A stretch of 64,000 nucleotides of DNA from Poriferisphaera corsica (lineage in GTDB: Bacteria > Planctomycetota > Phycisphaerae > Phycisphaerales > Phycisphaeraceae): assembly GCF_007747445.1 (NCBI RefSeq), contig NZ_CP036425.1, positions 1,906,175 to 1,970,174 on the forward strand. Direction: 5' to 3'. A model generated the notes under the pieces. The model saw nothing but the letters and a program-made list of their open reading frames with translations, made no database searches and was not told the origin of the DNA. The first letter of the stretch is position 1; the number at the start of each line of letters is the position of its first letter. Positions 9,436-19,900 of the stretch are shown one piece after another. A program made the translations under genes and the position numbers.

Positions 9436-9712
9436 TAGGCTCCATGTTAAATGTCAGGCTTGTAATATTGAAGCATGCGCAGGCCACGCTCTTATCAGCA
9501 TTAACTTCGGTTAAATCGTAATATAACTTTGATTGTCAGATGTCGACCCTGGTAATGGTGCGAATATCTCAAGGATGTGAGCATTAACTAGGTATATATG
9601 ATTTGCACGTATATATAAAGAATTAGAGCGGTTTTCTAACCGTCCTAATAATCGTATTAAATTTAGAGATATTAACGCGAGCAAATGGTGCTTGATGCTG
9701 AGCATTTATTAA

Positions 9713-9744
9713 CAAAAAAAGCGATTGAATTTAACCAATCGCTT
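9713..9744 (-). terminator. Intrinsic terminator after the thioesterase gene
   Basis: Stem AAGCGATTG / CAATCGCTT followed on the minus strand by seven T residues, 22 bases after the stop codon. The 330-base gap 9436-9765 otherwise holds only AT-rich sequence and a small TTAAC-TTCG-GTTAA hairpin near 9506. Confidence 0.85.
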
Positions 9745-9765
9745 GGTGATTTACATGAGTTGTAT

Positions 9766-10206
9766 TTAGCGTAGGATTTCCGGAATTGGTTGTAATTTCC
9801 CATTACGATCTACACAAACGACGGTTGTTTCGCCGCGACAAATGATCTCGTTTCCACGATGGATCTCATATAGATGCTCGATTTTTACACCAGCAGTGGG
9901 TTTGATTTCAGCTTTGATCGTAAGTAAATCGTCATAAAATGCAGGTTTCAGATATTTGACATTGAGTTTGGCAACAGCAAAGAAATGACCGGCCACTTCA
10001 ATGTTTCGGTATGTAAAGCCTCGTTTTCGTAGTAATTCCGTACGTGCCATTTCCATCCAAACAGGATATACAGCATGGTGGACAACATTCATCGGATCGC
10101 ATTCCGGATAGCGAACACGTACTTCAATCTCGATATTATTTGCGGCAGTATCTGTTTCGGGTGATTCAGCCACTTCAACAGAATTGACTTTTGATGCTTC
10201 GATCAT
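9766..10206 (-). CDS. YbgC-like acyl-CoA thioesterase (hotdog fold)
   Basis: Probable cytoplasmic acyl-CoA thioesterase of the 4-hydroxybenzoyl-CoA thioesterase family. Visible: VRYPECDPMNVVHHAVYPVW, matching the family RxxDxDxxGHVNNxxY-type segment with its catalytic Asp, then MEMARTELLRKRG and a C-terminal beta strand ending VCVDRNGKLQPIP. The frame is open further upstream, but ATG 10206 (MIEASKVNS) gives 146 residues, close to the family length, and AAGG precedes it by 11 bases. The preferred acyl chain is unknown; in other bacteria YbgC sits with tol-pal, which is not the case here. Confidence 0.85.
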   Translation of the reverse strand: MIEASKVNSVEVAESPETDTAANNIEIEVRVRYPECDPMNVVHHAVYPVWMEMARTELLRKRGFTYRNIEVAGHFFAVAKLNVKYLKPAFYDDLLTIKAEIKPTAGVKIEHLYEIHRGNEIICRGETTVVCVDRNGKLQPIPEILR

Positions 10207-10337
10207 GTTTATCCGTACCTTGCTAATCATGAGGCAATTATAGGCAAACCTAAATAATGGCTCATCTATAATCGTATCACCCCATTTGTGACAATTTATT
10301 ATATGCGAATGCATTTCCTAATTCATGAAATACACAA

Positions 10338-12032
10338 TTACGGCATACTCAGCACGGGTTCTGGATATTTTACATCGTAAAAATCCAACATGGCTCGGTA
10401 TTTTGGAGCATCAAGAAGCGGCTCATTTTGATAGCTAATATGCCCCCATGCACCAAAGTTGGTGACTGGTCCACAGAAATAATATGCACTAAATAGTTGA
10501 CCACCAGCTTGAGAGAGCAGTTTCATATTAAGCAGATAGGCTTCATACATTTCGGGTAATTGTTGTGCCATGCCTACAACTGATGTTGCAGTGTTACCAC
10601 CGGGAGTAAAGTGCTGGCCGCCCTCGTATGTGAGATAAGCAACGCTATATTCTTTTGCAACCTGTCCATGCTTAACACGTGCTGGGCCACGTTTTTCATT
10701 TAAATACATAACACCTGCGCGAATCATAGCTTTAGCGCGTGGTAAAATTTCCGCTTCAGAAACCTTGGGTATAGGGCCTCGTTCATGTGAGTTGCCAAAA
10801 TAGGCAGTTGTTGCGAGTGCATCAAAATTACCTTTGCCAATTTTGGTGCATAATTGTTCCGAGATCCAAGGATTCATTTCTTGGCTAGCAATAACACGAA
10901 TGAAGCGACCAGGTTCATCTTTGAACACATCTTCCCAAATTGAAAATATTCTTTTCATCTCCCATGCCCACTCGTCGAGCCAATCCCATTTTATGCCCTC
11001 TTTTGCAGCTTTATTCTTCGCTTTATTCATAACATACGTGTGCTGCTTGAATACACCATTCCAAATTTCATTTGAGTACTCAACATAGACTTTCCCATCA
11101 GGATGCAGACGTTCTTTAACCATTAATGCAAACTGTCGAACGAAATCATCATCCGCTTTTGCAGGCATACAGAACCATGCATCACTACCTAATTCATTGA
11201 CCAAGGCAAGCATATTTTCTAAAGCGACTCCCCTACCCTCTTGGTTTTGATTTTCCAATGTAGGCCGGTTTTGCCAACTGGTTAATTCACTATTATTGAT
11301 GAGTTGCCAATCCATAAAGCGTATTGTTCCAAACGGCTTCAAACGTTCTACAAACAGCGGGAAAAATGGTGAAGTTTGCTTTTCAGTTCCTGGCATCCAC
11401 AATTTGAGATTTTTTAAGCCATCATTCGGCTGGCTTCTCACCCATATTGTCAATCCTTTACGCGGCACGACATTGACAACAATTCGTCCCGGTTCGTAGC
11501 TAACAATCGTACCGTCACCGCCAAATCGTATTTCAGCCATCCCTTCCCATGTGCAGACATATTCTCCAGCAGGAAATCGTCCTTTCGTATCTACGAACAT
11601 CTCACCTTTACGCCATCCACGATCATCGGTCCATTTGGCTGTGGTCAAAATATCCGCCCAAGCCCAAGCAGTGCCCCAAAAACTGACAGCCGATAGGTTC
11701 ATGCCTAGCTTACCACTGGTGACAATACTTCCTTGTTCATTTTTTTTATCAAGCCCTAACCGTCGAATTTTAGCTAATACTGCTTGCTCGCGTTCAAATG
11801 AGTTGACGTCAAAAAGTTGTTCTTCGTGTATTTCTTCTTTTTTGCGCGTTTCAACCTGTTGCTCTTCCTGCATTTTTCTCAGGTTTTCGATCCATTCCGA
11901 ATCACTGCCGGATTGACCCGCATTTTGCCCCCAAACTAATGCAACAGCGATGATCAGCACTACCATTACACCAAAATTTGCAAGCAGAACTCGTTTGCCC
12001 AATTTAAATCGTCCCACGTGATAGCCTTTCAT
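10338..12032 (-). CDS. Membrane-anchored putative clan GH-A glycoside hydrolase
   Basis: 564 residues. An N-terminal hydrophobic segment (about 14-35) looks like a signal anchor or uncleaved signal; a Gln/Glu/Lys-rich linker follows (45-75). A barrel-like domain from about 110 onward carries VEYSNEIWN, which fits an Asn-Glu acid/base motif of clan GH-A enzymes, and later VAYLTYEGGQHF, which fits the nucleophile strand. It also contains many aromatic residues typical of polysaccharide grooves. The exact GH family and substrate are not recognised. It stands alone, between the thioesterase and the tRNA, with no visible operon partner. The stop at 10338 is followed by no clear hairpin. Confidence 0.65.
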   Translation of the reverse strand: MKGYHVGRFKLGKRVLLANFGVMVVLIIAVALVWGQNAGQSGSDSEWIENLRKMQEEQQVETRKKEEIHEEQLFDVNSFEREQAVLAKIRRLGLDKKNEQGSIVTSGKLGMNLSAVSFWGTAWAWADILTTAKWTDDRGWRKGEMFVDTKGRFPAGEYVCTWEGMAEIRFGGDGTIVSYEPGRIVVNVVPRKGLTIWVRSQPNDGLKNLKLWMPGTEKQTSPFFPLFVERLKPFGTIRFMDWQLINNSELTSWQNRPTLENQNQEGRGVALENMLALVNELGSDAWFCMPAKADDDFVRQFALMVKERLHPDGKVYVEYSNEIWNGVFKQHTYVMNKAKNKAAKEGIKWDWLDEWAWEMKRIFSIWEDVFKDEPGRFIRVIASQEMNPWISEQLCTKIGKGNFDALATTAYFGNSHERGPIPKVSEAEILPRAKAMIRAGVMYLNEKRGPARVKHGQVAKEYSVAYLTYEGGQHFTPGGNTATSVVGMAQQLPEMYEAYLLNMKLLSQAGGQLFSAYYFCGPVTNFGAWGHISYQNEPLLDAPKYRAMLDFYDVKYPEPVLSMP

Positions 12033-12243
12033 TCACCTGTTCATGATGACGTAAGATATATCATACTTCGACTTTAACGAGTGCTTCGCATCATGAATTG
12101 CCAGCCAATCTGACTTACAAACTACAGAATGTTCCTAATATCGTTCGATGATTCCTAGCCTAGACGTGATTACACCGATATAGCATCGTAGTTGTTACAT
12201 CAATGCAAAGTAATATAACTCACTTGCTGTAATCTATTTGAGA

Positions 12244-12275
12244 AATAAAAAACCACTCAAGTAATAGAGTGGTTT
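12244..12275 (-). terminator. Intrinsic terminator after the tRNA gene
   Basis: Stem AAACCACTC / GAGTGGTTT with T tail on the minus strand, 47 bases beyond the tRNA 3' end. The gap 12033-12321 shows no gene. Confidence 0.85.
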
Positions 12276-12321
12276 CGAATCAAGCATTAGTTCTTGTTAT
12301 TAACGATAAATCGTTAATAAA

Positions 12322-12394
12322 TGGGAGCACCTGGGTTCGAACCAGGGACCGATCGATTATGAGTCGACTGCTCTAACCACTGAGCTATGCTCCC
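12322..12394 (-). tRNA. tRNA with CAT anticodon (Met, or Ile2 if the C is lysidine-modified)
   Basis: 73 nt. The acceptor stem GGGAGCA / TGCTCCC is perfect with discriminator A, the D arm contains AGCTCAGTGGTTAGAGC, the anticodon loop is CTCATAA, and the T arm is CCTGGTTCGAACCAGG. CCA is not encoded. It lacks the unpaired first base of initiator tRNA, so it is an elongator Met tRNA or the CAT-anticodon Ile tRNA; these cannot be separated reliably by eye. Confidence 0.93.
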
Positions 12395-12492
12395 TATAGG
12401 GGTCATGGTAGTATAGCGAATTCGTCGTTTTTGTGGATCATTGCCCATAATTGTGAATATTTCCCCTGCCAGATCACACAGCATCAATAATT

Positions 12493-13545
12493 ATGCCATC
12501 TTTGGATATATCGCTTATGACACGGATTCACTCTGTTACCGTACAACTTGCAGTGCTCTTGCTAAGTTTTTTATCCTTATCTGCCTGCTCACCAATGACG
12601 TTTGTGGTGGGATTAGGCCCCAGCCAAAAAGAACTTGAAACTCAGGTTGTACAGAGCGAACCCGGAGCACAAACACGCCAGGTAGCCATTATCGACGTCT
12701 CAGGCGTCATCATGAACGCACATCAGCCCGGCCCTTTATTTACTGAAGGCGAGCATCCAATTTCACTTTTTAGAGAAAAATTAGTCAAAGCCGCCAATGA
12801 CCCGAATGTTCGAGCAATCATTTTGCGTATAAATTCTCCTGGCGGCGGTGTGACTGCGTCTGATGCAATGTATCGCGAGGTACTCAGATTCAAAGAAATC
12901 ACAAACAATCAAAAACCAGTCATTGCGCTCCTCATGGATGTTGCAGCTTCCGGCGGCTACTATCTCGCATGTTCAGCTGATGAAATCGTCGCATACCCAA
13001 CAACTGTAACCGGATCGATTGGCGTGATCTTTCAAACCCTCTCTGTTGAACCGGCTCTCACCCGCTTAGGCGTACAATCGAATACGATCACTTCAGGCCC
13101 GAATAAAGCCGCAGGTTCGCCATTACAGGCGATGACGCCTGAGCAACGCCAGGTACTTCAATCGATGGTAAATAACTTCTATAAGCGTTTTACGAAGATC
13201 GTGCAGCAAGCACGCCCCGATATCCCACAGGATCAGTTTGAAACAGTAACCGATGGCCGTGTTTTCGATGGTGATCAAGCGCTAGCATTAGGTCTAGTTG
13301 ATCAACTGGGGGATATCCAGACCGCCTTTGAAGAAGCCAAAAAACGAGCTCACATATCTAAAGCTAATCTTACAATTTTTCACAGACCACTTTCGTATGT
13401 GCCCACCCCATATGCAGCTACGCCAATAAACCCAAATCACTCAGCATCAACATCCAATAGCCCTGCATTTAGTATTTCCACATCAATTAATCCGTCGAAT
13501 TTACCAACGGGTTTCTATTTCCTCTGGGCACCTGCGCTACAATGA
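12493..13545 (+). CDS. sppA: Signal peptide peptidase SppA-type (S49) lipoprotein
   Basis: Serine protease of family S49, expected to degrade cleaved signal peptides in or near the membrane. The N-terminal hydrophobic segment ends in LSAC, a lipobox. The catalytic Ser153 is in AASGGYYLA and the Lys205 general base in SGPNKAAGSP, as in the Ser-Lys dyad of SppA. INSPGGGVTASD precedes them. The length (about 350) matches short single-domain SppA proteins. The C-terminus has a low-complexity Ser/Pro/Asn tail. An alternative ATG lies at 12517; neither has a strong Shine-Dalgarno. Confidence 0.93.
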   Translation: MPSLDISLMTRIHSVTVQLAVLLLSFLSLSACSPMTFVVGLGPSQKELETQVVQSEPGAQTRQVAIIDVSGVIMNAHQPGPLFTEGEHPISLFREKLVKAANDPNVRAIILRINSPGGGVTASDAMYREVLRFKEITNNQKPVIALLMDVAASGGYYLACSADEIVAYPTTVTGSIGVIFQTLSVEPALTRLGVQSNTITSGPNKAAGSPLQAMTPEQRQVLQSMVNNFYKRFTKIVQQARPDIPQDQFETVTDGRVFDGDQALALGLVDQLGDIQTAFEEAKKRAHISKANLTIFHRPLSYVPTPYAATPINPNHSASTSNSPAFSISTSINPSNLPTGFYFLWAPALQ

Positions 13546-13625
13546 TTTACAATCCCTCCCACACAATCAATTAAGTATGTGTTCATCGCGAGCTATTCGC
13601 CTGAAAATTTGTGAGCAGGCCATTC

Positions 13626-13985
13626 ATGCTTGAACTTAAATGCCCAAATTGCCAAAACACACTGAAGCTTGATGACGGATTCGCAGGTTCTGTTTGTCGT
13701 TGTTCGTTTTGTGGCTTGCTCATGACAGTACCTGATCTGCCCAATCTGCGCGATCATCAAACTAAAATCAGCGAGATCGCGGAATCTACGATATCACGTT
13801 TAGATTCGCCATTATCAGAACTTCCGAAGCAAATACCCAGTGAAACCTACAAGCTGAAACGAAAATCGTCACGCCGTACGAAGGCTTTTAAGTTGATCAT
13901 TCTGTTACTGTTGACCCTTTCAGCGATAGCATTAACGATTTATATCGTAATTTACTTAAATGCTCATCCAATCACGCTTACGTGA
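13626..13985 (+). CDS. Small zinc-ribbon membrane protein
   Basis: 119 residues starting at ATG 13626, with GCAGG 6 bases upstream. The N-terminus has a CPNC ... CRCSFC zinc-ribbon motif (residues about 6-30) like the short ribbons common in planctomycete regulatory and membrane proteins. A polar linker follows, then one hydrophobic helix near the C-terminus (about 92-112). It is probably a single-pass protein with a cytoplasmic zinc ribbon. It lies 80 bases after sppA on the same strand. Function unknown. Confidence 0.75.
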   Translation: MLELKCPNCQNTLKLDDGFAGSVCRCSFCGLLMTVPDLPNLRDHQTKISEIAESTISRLDSPLSELPKQIPSETYKLKRKSSRRTKAFKLIILLLLTLSAIALTIYIVIYLNAHPITLT

Positions 13986-14041
13986 TACTCGCTTATTTCC
14001 ATTAAGGCAGATCTATCAGCACTCTGTGCGCATTGCCTATG

Positions 14042-14066
14042 AAAAAAGCGAGCCGTTAAACTCGCT
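14042..14066 (-). terminator. Intrinsic terminator of the mlaE gene
   Basis: On the minus strand AGCGAG ... CTCGCT is followed by six T residues, about 25 bases after the mlaE stop codon. A separate 16-bp perfect palindrome (TTATCTTATAAGATAA, 14075-14090) directly abuts the stop codon. Confidence 0.75.
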
Positions 14067-14090
14067 ATACTGTCTTATCTTATAAGATAA

Positions 14091-14966
14091 TCAACCAAAG
14101 GCTGTTGGCCCACCGGATCCCCATATCAATGAATAAATATTCTTGAAGAATGTCGCGAGGAAGAAGTTGCTGATAATGATCGCAATAAAGCTCGTAACAA
14201 AAGCATCTGTCGCAGCACGTCCAACACCCGATGCGCCTGCCCCGCAGTTAAATCCTTTATAACAACTGATCATTCCAATCGCGCCGCCAAAGAAAAAGCC
14301 TTTCCCCAAGCCGGTGAAAATATCCCAAGGTCCGACAAAGCTTTTTGAAAAAGCCCAATACTCACCATTATCTACGCCATAACCGCGTACGATTACAAAC
14401 CAGCCGCCCAATACACCAAGCAGATCACTAAAAACAGTGAGCACCGGCACCATAATCAAACACGCAATTACGCGTGGTACCACCAAGTATGCAATCGGAT
14501 CAGTCCCCATGACACGCAACGCGTCGATTTGTTCTGTAACCTTCATCGTCCCCAGTTCAGCACTAATCGCACCACCAACGCGACCCGCAATCATGACTGC
14601 TGCTAGAACAGGCCCAATCTGCTTCAGAACAGAAATACTGATAATCCCGCCTAGCCTTGCTTCTTGTCCAATGGCCGCAAACTGATCGTAAGCTTCAACC
14701 CCAAACACCATTCCGACAAAGGCACCAACCAACATCACCACCCACATACTTTTCGTGCCGATATAGTATAGTTGTGGGATCAGCAGTCGAAATCGACCAA
14801 ATGCTTGGCCACCCCAAATCATCCAGATTGCAGTCGATACGCAAAACCGCGTGAAAAGGCCAAGCAACTCAAGTTGCTCCTGTACCTTTCTGCCTACTTC
14901 ACCGACTCGATTAATTACCAGACTGTACATGAAGCTGCTTTTCCCATTATTGGTCGTATGCGTCAA
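14091..14966 (-). CDS. mlaE: MlaE/YrbE-family ABC permease (lipid asymmetry or intermembrane lipid transport)
   Basis: 291-residue inner-membrane permease of the MlaE family, the membrane core of MCE-type lipid transporters. Five or six hydrophobic helices, and the signature segment LAAVMIAGRVGGAISAELG then MKVTEQIDALRVMGTDP, are unmistakable. The partner ATPase (mlaF) and MCE protein (mlaD) are not adjacent. The longest frame begins with a TTG at 14966, preceded by GGTGGA; an internal ATG at 14930 (MYSLVINRVG) fits the family N-terminus and may be the real start. A terminator follows. Confidence 0.93.
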   Translation of the reverse strand: MTHTTNNGKSSFMYSLVINRVGEVGRKVQEQLELLGLFTRFCVSTAIWMIWGGQAFGRFRLLIPQLYYIGTKSMWVVMLVGAFVGMVFGVEAYDQFAAIGQEARLGGIISISVLKQIGPVLAAVMIAGRVGGAISAELGTMKVTEQIDALRVMGTDPIAYLVVPRVIACLIMVPVLTVFSDLLGVLGGWFVIVRGYGVDNGEYWAFSKSFVGPWDIFTGLGKGFFFGGAIGMISCYKGFNCGAGASGVGRAATDAFVTSFIAIIISNFFLATFFKNIYSLIWGSGGPTAFG

Positions 14967-15157
14967 TCTTCAATTCCACCCTCAGTTCGACACATCATAC
15001 CCAGACAGTGTCCTATTCGCCTCCCGATTGATTCCTCATCCCTCAAGTCATCTCTTTTTTCATCGGACTATCCCCCTGTCCGCTCGTAATCTATTATTGC
15101 TATATTCTCTTTAGGAACCCGACTTATACCAGTTTTATTCGGACATGAGCAGCGATC

Positions 15158-15649
15158 ATGAAACAAATCACTCAAGTACCCATGCTTCTAATCCTTCTAA
15201 TGGCATTACTGCATGTTTCATGCTCATCTCAACCCGTACCAAGCCCGCAAGATCCCATCAAAGTGCAGATCAAGGACCAAACATATACGCTTGAGCTCGC
15301 AATAACACCTCAGCAGCGATTCCAAGGGCTTTCAGATCGGGAAACCATGCCAACCGACCAAGGCATGCTCTTTGTTTTTCCTTACCCTCAAATACAGAAT
15401 TTCGTCATGAGACGCTGTTATTTCCCGATCGATATCATTTATCTCGATCCCTCTGGGCGCGTCATTACCACCCATAACATGCAAACCGTTCCATTTGATA
15501 CTCCCGAGTTCGAGCTGCCTCGCTATTCATCTCGTTATCCTGCTCAGTTTGCCATTGAGCTTCATGGCGGCGAACTCGAAAAACTGCACCTCAAAGAAGG
15601 CGATCTTATCCCACTTCCCCTGCAATCCCTTAAGAAGCTGGCCCAATAA
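15158..15649 (+). CDS. DUF192 family lipoprotein
   Basis: 163 residues. A lipobox (LHVSC at about residues 18-22) marks it as a lipoprotein. The DUF192 domain follows: LELAITPQQRFQGLSDRE, a GMLFVFP motif, NFVMRRCYFPIDIIYLD and a C-terminal GDLIPLP. DUF192 proteins form small beta folds of unknown function and are often exported. It starts 190 bases from the divergent mlaE gene. The ribosome-binding site is weak. Confidence 0.88.
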   Translation: MKQITQVPMLLILLMALLHVSCSSQPVPSPQDPIKVQIKDQTYTLELAITPQQRFQGLSDRETMPTDQGMLFVFPYPQIQNFVMRRCYFPIDIIYLDPSGRVITTHNMQTVPFDTPEFELPRYSSRYPAQFAIELHGGELEKLHLKEGDLIPLPLQSLKKLAQ

Positions 15650-15752
15650 CCCGATATCAACCCCTAGTAGCACACCTAACGCCCAAAGTGCGTCCACACA
15701 AACCTCATTATCCGCACAACCCTGATACAAACCGTTACTTAGAGGATGGATC

Positions 15753-16994
15753 GTGAGCAAGCTGATTCTCATTGCTGAAAACCAAACGCTTCAGGATGCC
15801 GCCCAAAAGCACATCGATACCCTTCTTTCCGCATGGCATGGTCCCGACAAGCCACAAACACATTTTGTTCTTGCCAAAGATTTACAATCCAGCGCCCAAA
15901 CCCTAACCACCGGCATCGCGTGGATTTGGTACGACAACTCATCATCCTCATCACTCTACGAAACCCTCTCTCACGTTCAGGATGCTCACGCTCCCTCTAT
16001 GATTACGTTCACCTCAGAACTTGATCCGCATGGCTCCTCATTCGATGATGGCATCGTTTACTGTCACCCTGATGCAACACCAGATCAAACCGCAGTCATG
16101 ATCCGTACGCTTTTTTGTCAATACCACATGATTGATGGAATGCGTCGCGAGATGCGTGTCCTAAATGCTCATCAAGGCGGGCTTGCCGATCAAATCGGAA
16201 AAATGGACGAAGAACTCCGTCTCGCAGCACAGCTTCAAAGAGAATTTTTACCCCGAGAATTGCCCACCCTTCGCGATGTCTCATTCCAAGTCCTTTGGCG
16301 TCCCGCAGGTTACGTCTCAGGCGATATCTATGATGTACAACGTCTCGATGAAAACCACATAGGCTTTTTTGTTGCCGATGCTGTTGGGCATGGCGTACCC
16401 GCCGCTCTCATGACCATGTACATCAAACGATCACTTCAAACCAAAGTGATCGATCCAGATTCGCCACGTGGTTACCGCATCCTCACGCCATCAGAAACAC
16501 TTGCAAAACTCAACCACGATATGATCGAGCGTCAAGCAGGCAAAGTCCGCTTCGCCACTGCATGTTGTGGATTAATTAATTGTGAAACAAACACACTTCA
16601 GATTGCTCGCGCAGGGCACCCATTCCCCATGGTGCTAAAAGCCGATGGCGCAAATATCATGATCGAGCCTGAAGGTGGCCTACTAGGCGTGTTTCCAGAT
16701 GAAATATTCGAGCAAGCTGAAGTGACTCTGAATCCGAATGATCGCTTACTTCTATATTCAGATGGTTTTGAAGTCGCCTTCCCACAAATCGGCACACAAT
16801 CCTCACAAGGCCGTATTGCCAATGAGCAATATCTTGAAGAATTTAATATGCTTCGAGAAGGACACCTCGAAGAGGTATTCGATCGGTTCTGTTCGCGTCT
16901 TGATCAACAGGCTGGTTCACTCAATCAACGCGATGACCTCACCGTCATCTGTCTAGCCGTGAATGAGAAGAATGCACAGCAAAACGCAGCCTAA
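15753..16994 (+). CDS. RsbU-like PP2C serine/threonine phosphatase
   Basis: 413 residues. The N-terminal about 130 residues look like a degenerate receiver-type domain (KLILIAENQTLQDAA) without a clear phosphoacceptor Asp. A short coiled coil (AHQGGLADQIGKMDEELRLA) links to a SpoIIE/RsbU PP2C phosphatase domain with LQREFLP, the metal-binding GDIYDV, VADAVGHGVPAAL, LYSDGFE and RDDLTVI motifs. Such enzymes dephosphorylate anti-anti-sigma factors in partner-switching stress pathways; no anti-sigma partner is in this window. GTG start at 15753 with AGAGGAT upstream. It ends 3 bases before the convergent GH94 gene. Confidence 0.92.
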   Translation: MSKLILIAENQTLQDAAQKHIDTLLSAWHGPDKPQTHFVLAKDLQSSAQTLTTGIAWIWYDNSSSSSLYETLSHVQDAHAPSMITFTSELDPHGSSFDDGIVYCHPDATPDQTAVMIRTLFCQYHMIDGMRREMRVLNAHQGGLADQIGKMDEELRLAAQLQREFLPRELPTLRDVSFQVLWRPAGYVSGDIYDVQRLDENHIGFFVADAVGHGVPAALMTMYIKRSLQTKVIDPDSPRGYRILTPSETLAKLNHDMIERQAGKVRFATACCGLINCETNTLQIARAGHPFPMVLKADGANIMIEPEGGLLGVFPDEIFEQAEVTLNPNDRLLLYSDGFEVAFPQIGTQSSQGRIANEQYLEEFNMLREGHLEEVFDRFCSRLDQQAGSLNQRDDLTVICLAVNEKNAQQNAA

Positions 16995-16997
16995 TCA

Positions 16998-19900
16998 TTA
17001 CCTCAACATTACCTCAATAACACGGTTTTGACCACACAGCATCGCATCAAAGTGATCCTTCGGTATCATAATCCCACCTTCACGATATCGGTTTTCCTCA
17101 CGCTGATAAGCCTCAACTTCTCGGCCATTGATGCGCACTGCCTCAACACTATTCCCATTCAAAGCAACATAAAAAACAAACTTCACAGGTTTGCCTTCGT
17201 AATCAACCGTCCATTCCAAGCCATCCAACTCTTTAGGGATGATTGAATCAATCACAATATTCCCTAAGTACCGTCTGAACCCAAGCATCCGACCAACGAC
17301 AAGACCATACGTGATGCCCGGCCCACTGGAATAAATTCGCCAACCTCCATTCACCTGCACTTGCCCATCACGCAGTTCATCAAACCGCTCATAAGATTCA
17401 TAGCGATCCGAAAACGCCGCATCAGAACTGCTGAAGTATGCGTTCGATTGTCTTAGATCCGCATTCTTGACGACACCAGAAAGACCGACTGGATTAACCT
17501 GACGGATTGCCAAATATAGCTCATCAGCTTTCCCAAGCTTCGCCATCGCTTCGCAATATCGCAAGTGTGCATGTATATAATGCAAACTAATCTCACGTAG
17601 GAAACTGGCGCAAGATTCGGCGCGTTTAAAGATCTTCTCTTCACCACCCATATAACGCATCGGCCTGTCCATCAACCGAACACCATCAGCGTGCTTCAGC
17701 TGATTCTCAATCAACTTAAAGTGCTGATTAGCCTGTTCAGGCGTAAAAATCTCACTGATCATTCCTCTTGTATATGGCAGAAGGCGATACTTGACACCCG
17801 TTTCATCGTCACTTGGATGTAGTAAATACTGCCACCGACTCTTAGCTTCATGTGTCACAAATCCTGCAACAATATGATCTTTCAATAAAATCTCTTGGAA
17901 ATCAGTTTCGATTCCTGCGCAAATGTCCTCAAGGTGTTCTGCAAGTTCGACATCATAGCCCGATACTTTGAGCAGTTTCGCAAAGCGCTTCAGTGTTTGG
18001 TACAGGATTTCAACGGTCCATGTACTAACAAGCTTGTCACGCAACTCATCCGATGCTGGTTGTAATGAATCGTTCCAGTCGCCGTCACCAAAACGTACTA
18101 AAGAAGTTCCTTCAATGAAACGAGATTCAATCGTTTGAATTGCTTTCTTAACGTGGTCTAGCAAGCTGTTTCGTTGCTCGGATATCTCCAATGTACTATC
18201 CGTAACATATGGCAATTCTTGATCCAGAATCTGCCAATCCATTGTAGCTTCAAGATAATCACACACGCTCTTTAGCGGCCAAACAATGATATCGCCATGA
18301 CTATCAATTTGCCTTAGCTTGCGGTACTCACCAAACATAAACCATTGAGGCCAATCACCACTATCTAAATACTGTTGGCTGAACACAATCTCAATAATTT
18401 TTCGAACATCAGAAAAGCGACTGAGAGCCAATAAATACTCCGTTGGTCCCTGGCACACATCTCTCACCCCCCATGCAGCGCCAGAATATTGTTCAAGCCC
18501 ATGTGGCGACGACATATGAATAATGGCATTGTGGCTAAACCATTTCATCATATCGTCAAGCTCACTGGCCGACGCCACGTTCGCGTGCCGTAAAGTCGAA
18601 TGGCACTCTAGCTGCCTCCAGTACTGATCCGATCCACCATGGATCAATGGCATTTCGCAAACATTTTGTGAAGCATCCAAAACACCACGAATATTAAGTG
18701 CAATACTCCGTGTTGATCCAGTCCTGATGACTAAATATGGGAGGTTCTGCGTTTCTGAATTTGTGCTTAGCAATTCATCCATTCCAAGCACTAATTCGGT
18801 ACCTTCAGCTTCCGCTTGAATTTCATATGTTGGGCATTTAATACGATTATCGTAAACGTACTCATCACCGATCACTTCAAACGAATGATTTTCATGGTCA
18901 ATATTAACTTTCATATCATGATTCCAGTCATTCACACCCATGATAAGATGGGAAAGAATCATAAATGAAATGGGTTCGCCTTTAATAACATCAGCTTCCA
19001 ATGTTACGCCATTTTGCTCATCATTTTCTCGAACAATCACCTCAATAACACGCTCATCAAATTGATAAATCCACCTGCAATGGCTTCGACTCATTTCAAA
19101 AGCTGAAGGTAATCCAAGCATTTGATATTCGCCATCAAGATTCACTGATATTCGCATACCACCATGTCGCAAAACATCTAACGGATTACGTGGCAATGAC
19201 ATGAATTTATGATGCGAAGTATTTCCGTAAGCAATATGTGATAAGAATGCACCATTCATCCAGCTAGTCAGGCAAAAATCGGTCTGTTGATGCAATAAGC
19301 TTTCACCAAAACGTAGTATATGCCCGTGCGGTCGATTAACTGCGATCTCTTTTTGTCTCAGTACAACATGGCTATCATTATCGTAGAAAAAGGATAATAC
19401 ACCATTACTGTTACGCTCAATGTGCCTATGATCACCTTGAAAATATAGTGCTAAATCTCTCTCATCCAAGTCTTGGCATATAAGATTACTTGAAATCTCA
19501 ATCTCATTTACCCTGTTTTCACTGAAACTTGAGTCGGCGATATGGTTTTCGAAATTTGATTGATCCCATTGACTCAATAGTTGTAAATCGTCCAAGCAAT
19601 CAATAGATGTTGTATCAATATTATCAGGACGATAGCTACAACCAAACGAGACAGATTTTGATTGTTTTATTTCATGTAAACGAAATACTTCAGATTGAAT
19701 CGCACCACACGAGAATTCATATTGTTTGCGTTCCGTACCAATATTCTCTTGGCTAAGACATTTGAATTTACCATCAATTCTTGAAGTCGTTCCAAAAATA
19801 TCATATCCATCAGTTAAGCATCCCATTCCACCTGTTAAACAAGCTTGTATCAATTGTGGATGAAACCCATTTTGGCTTGAATTTTGTCTTGAGACTAAGA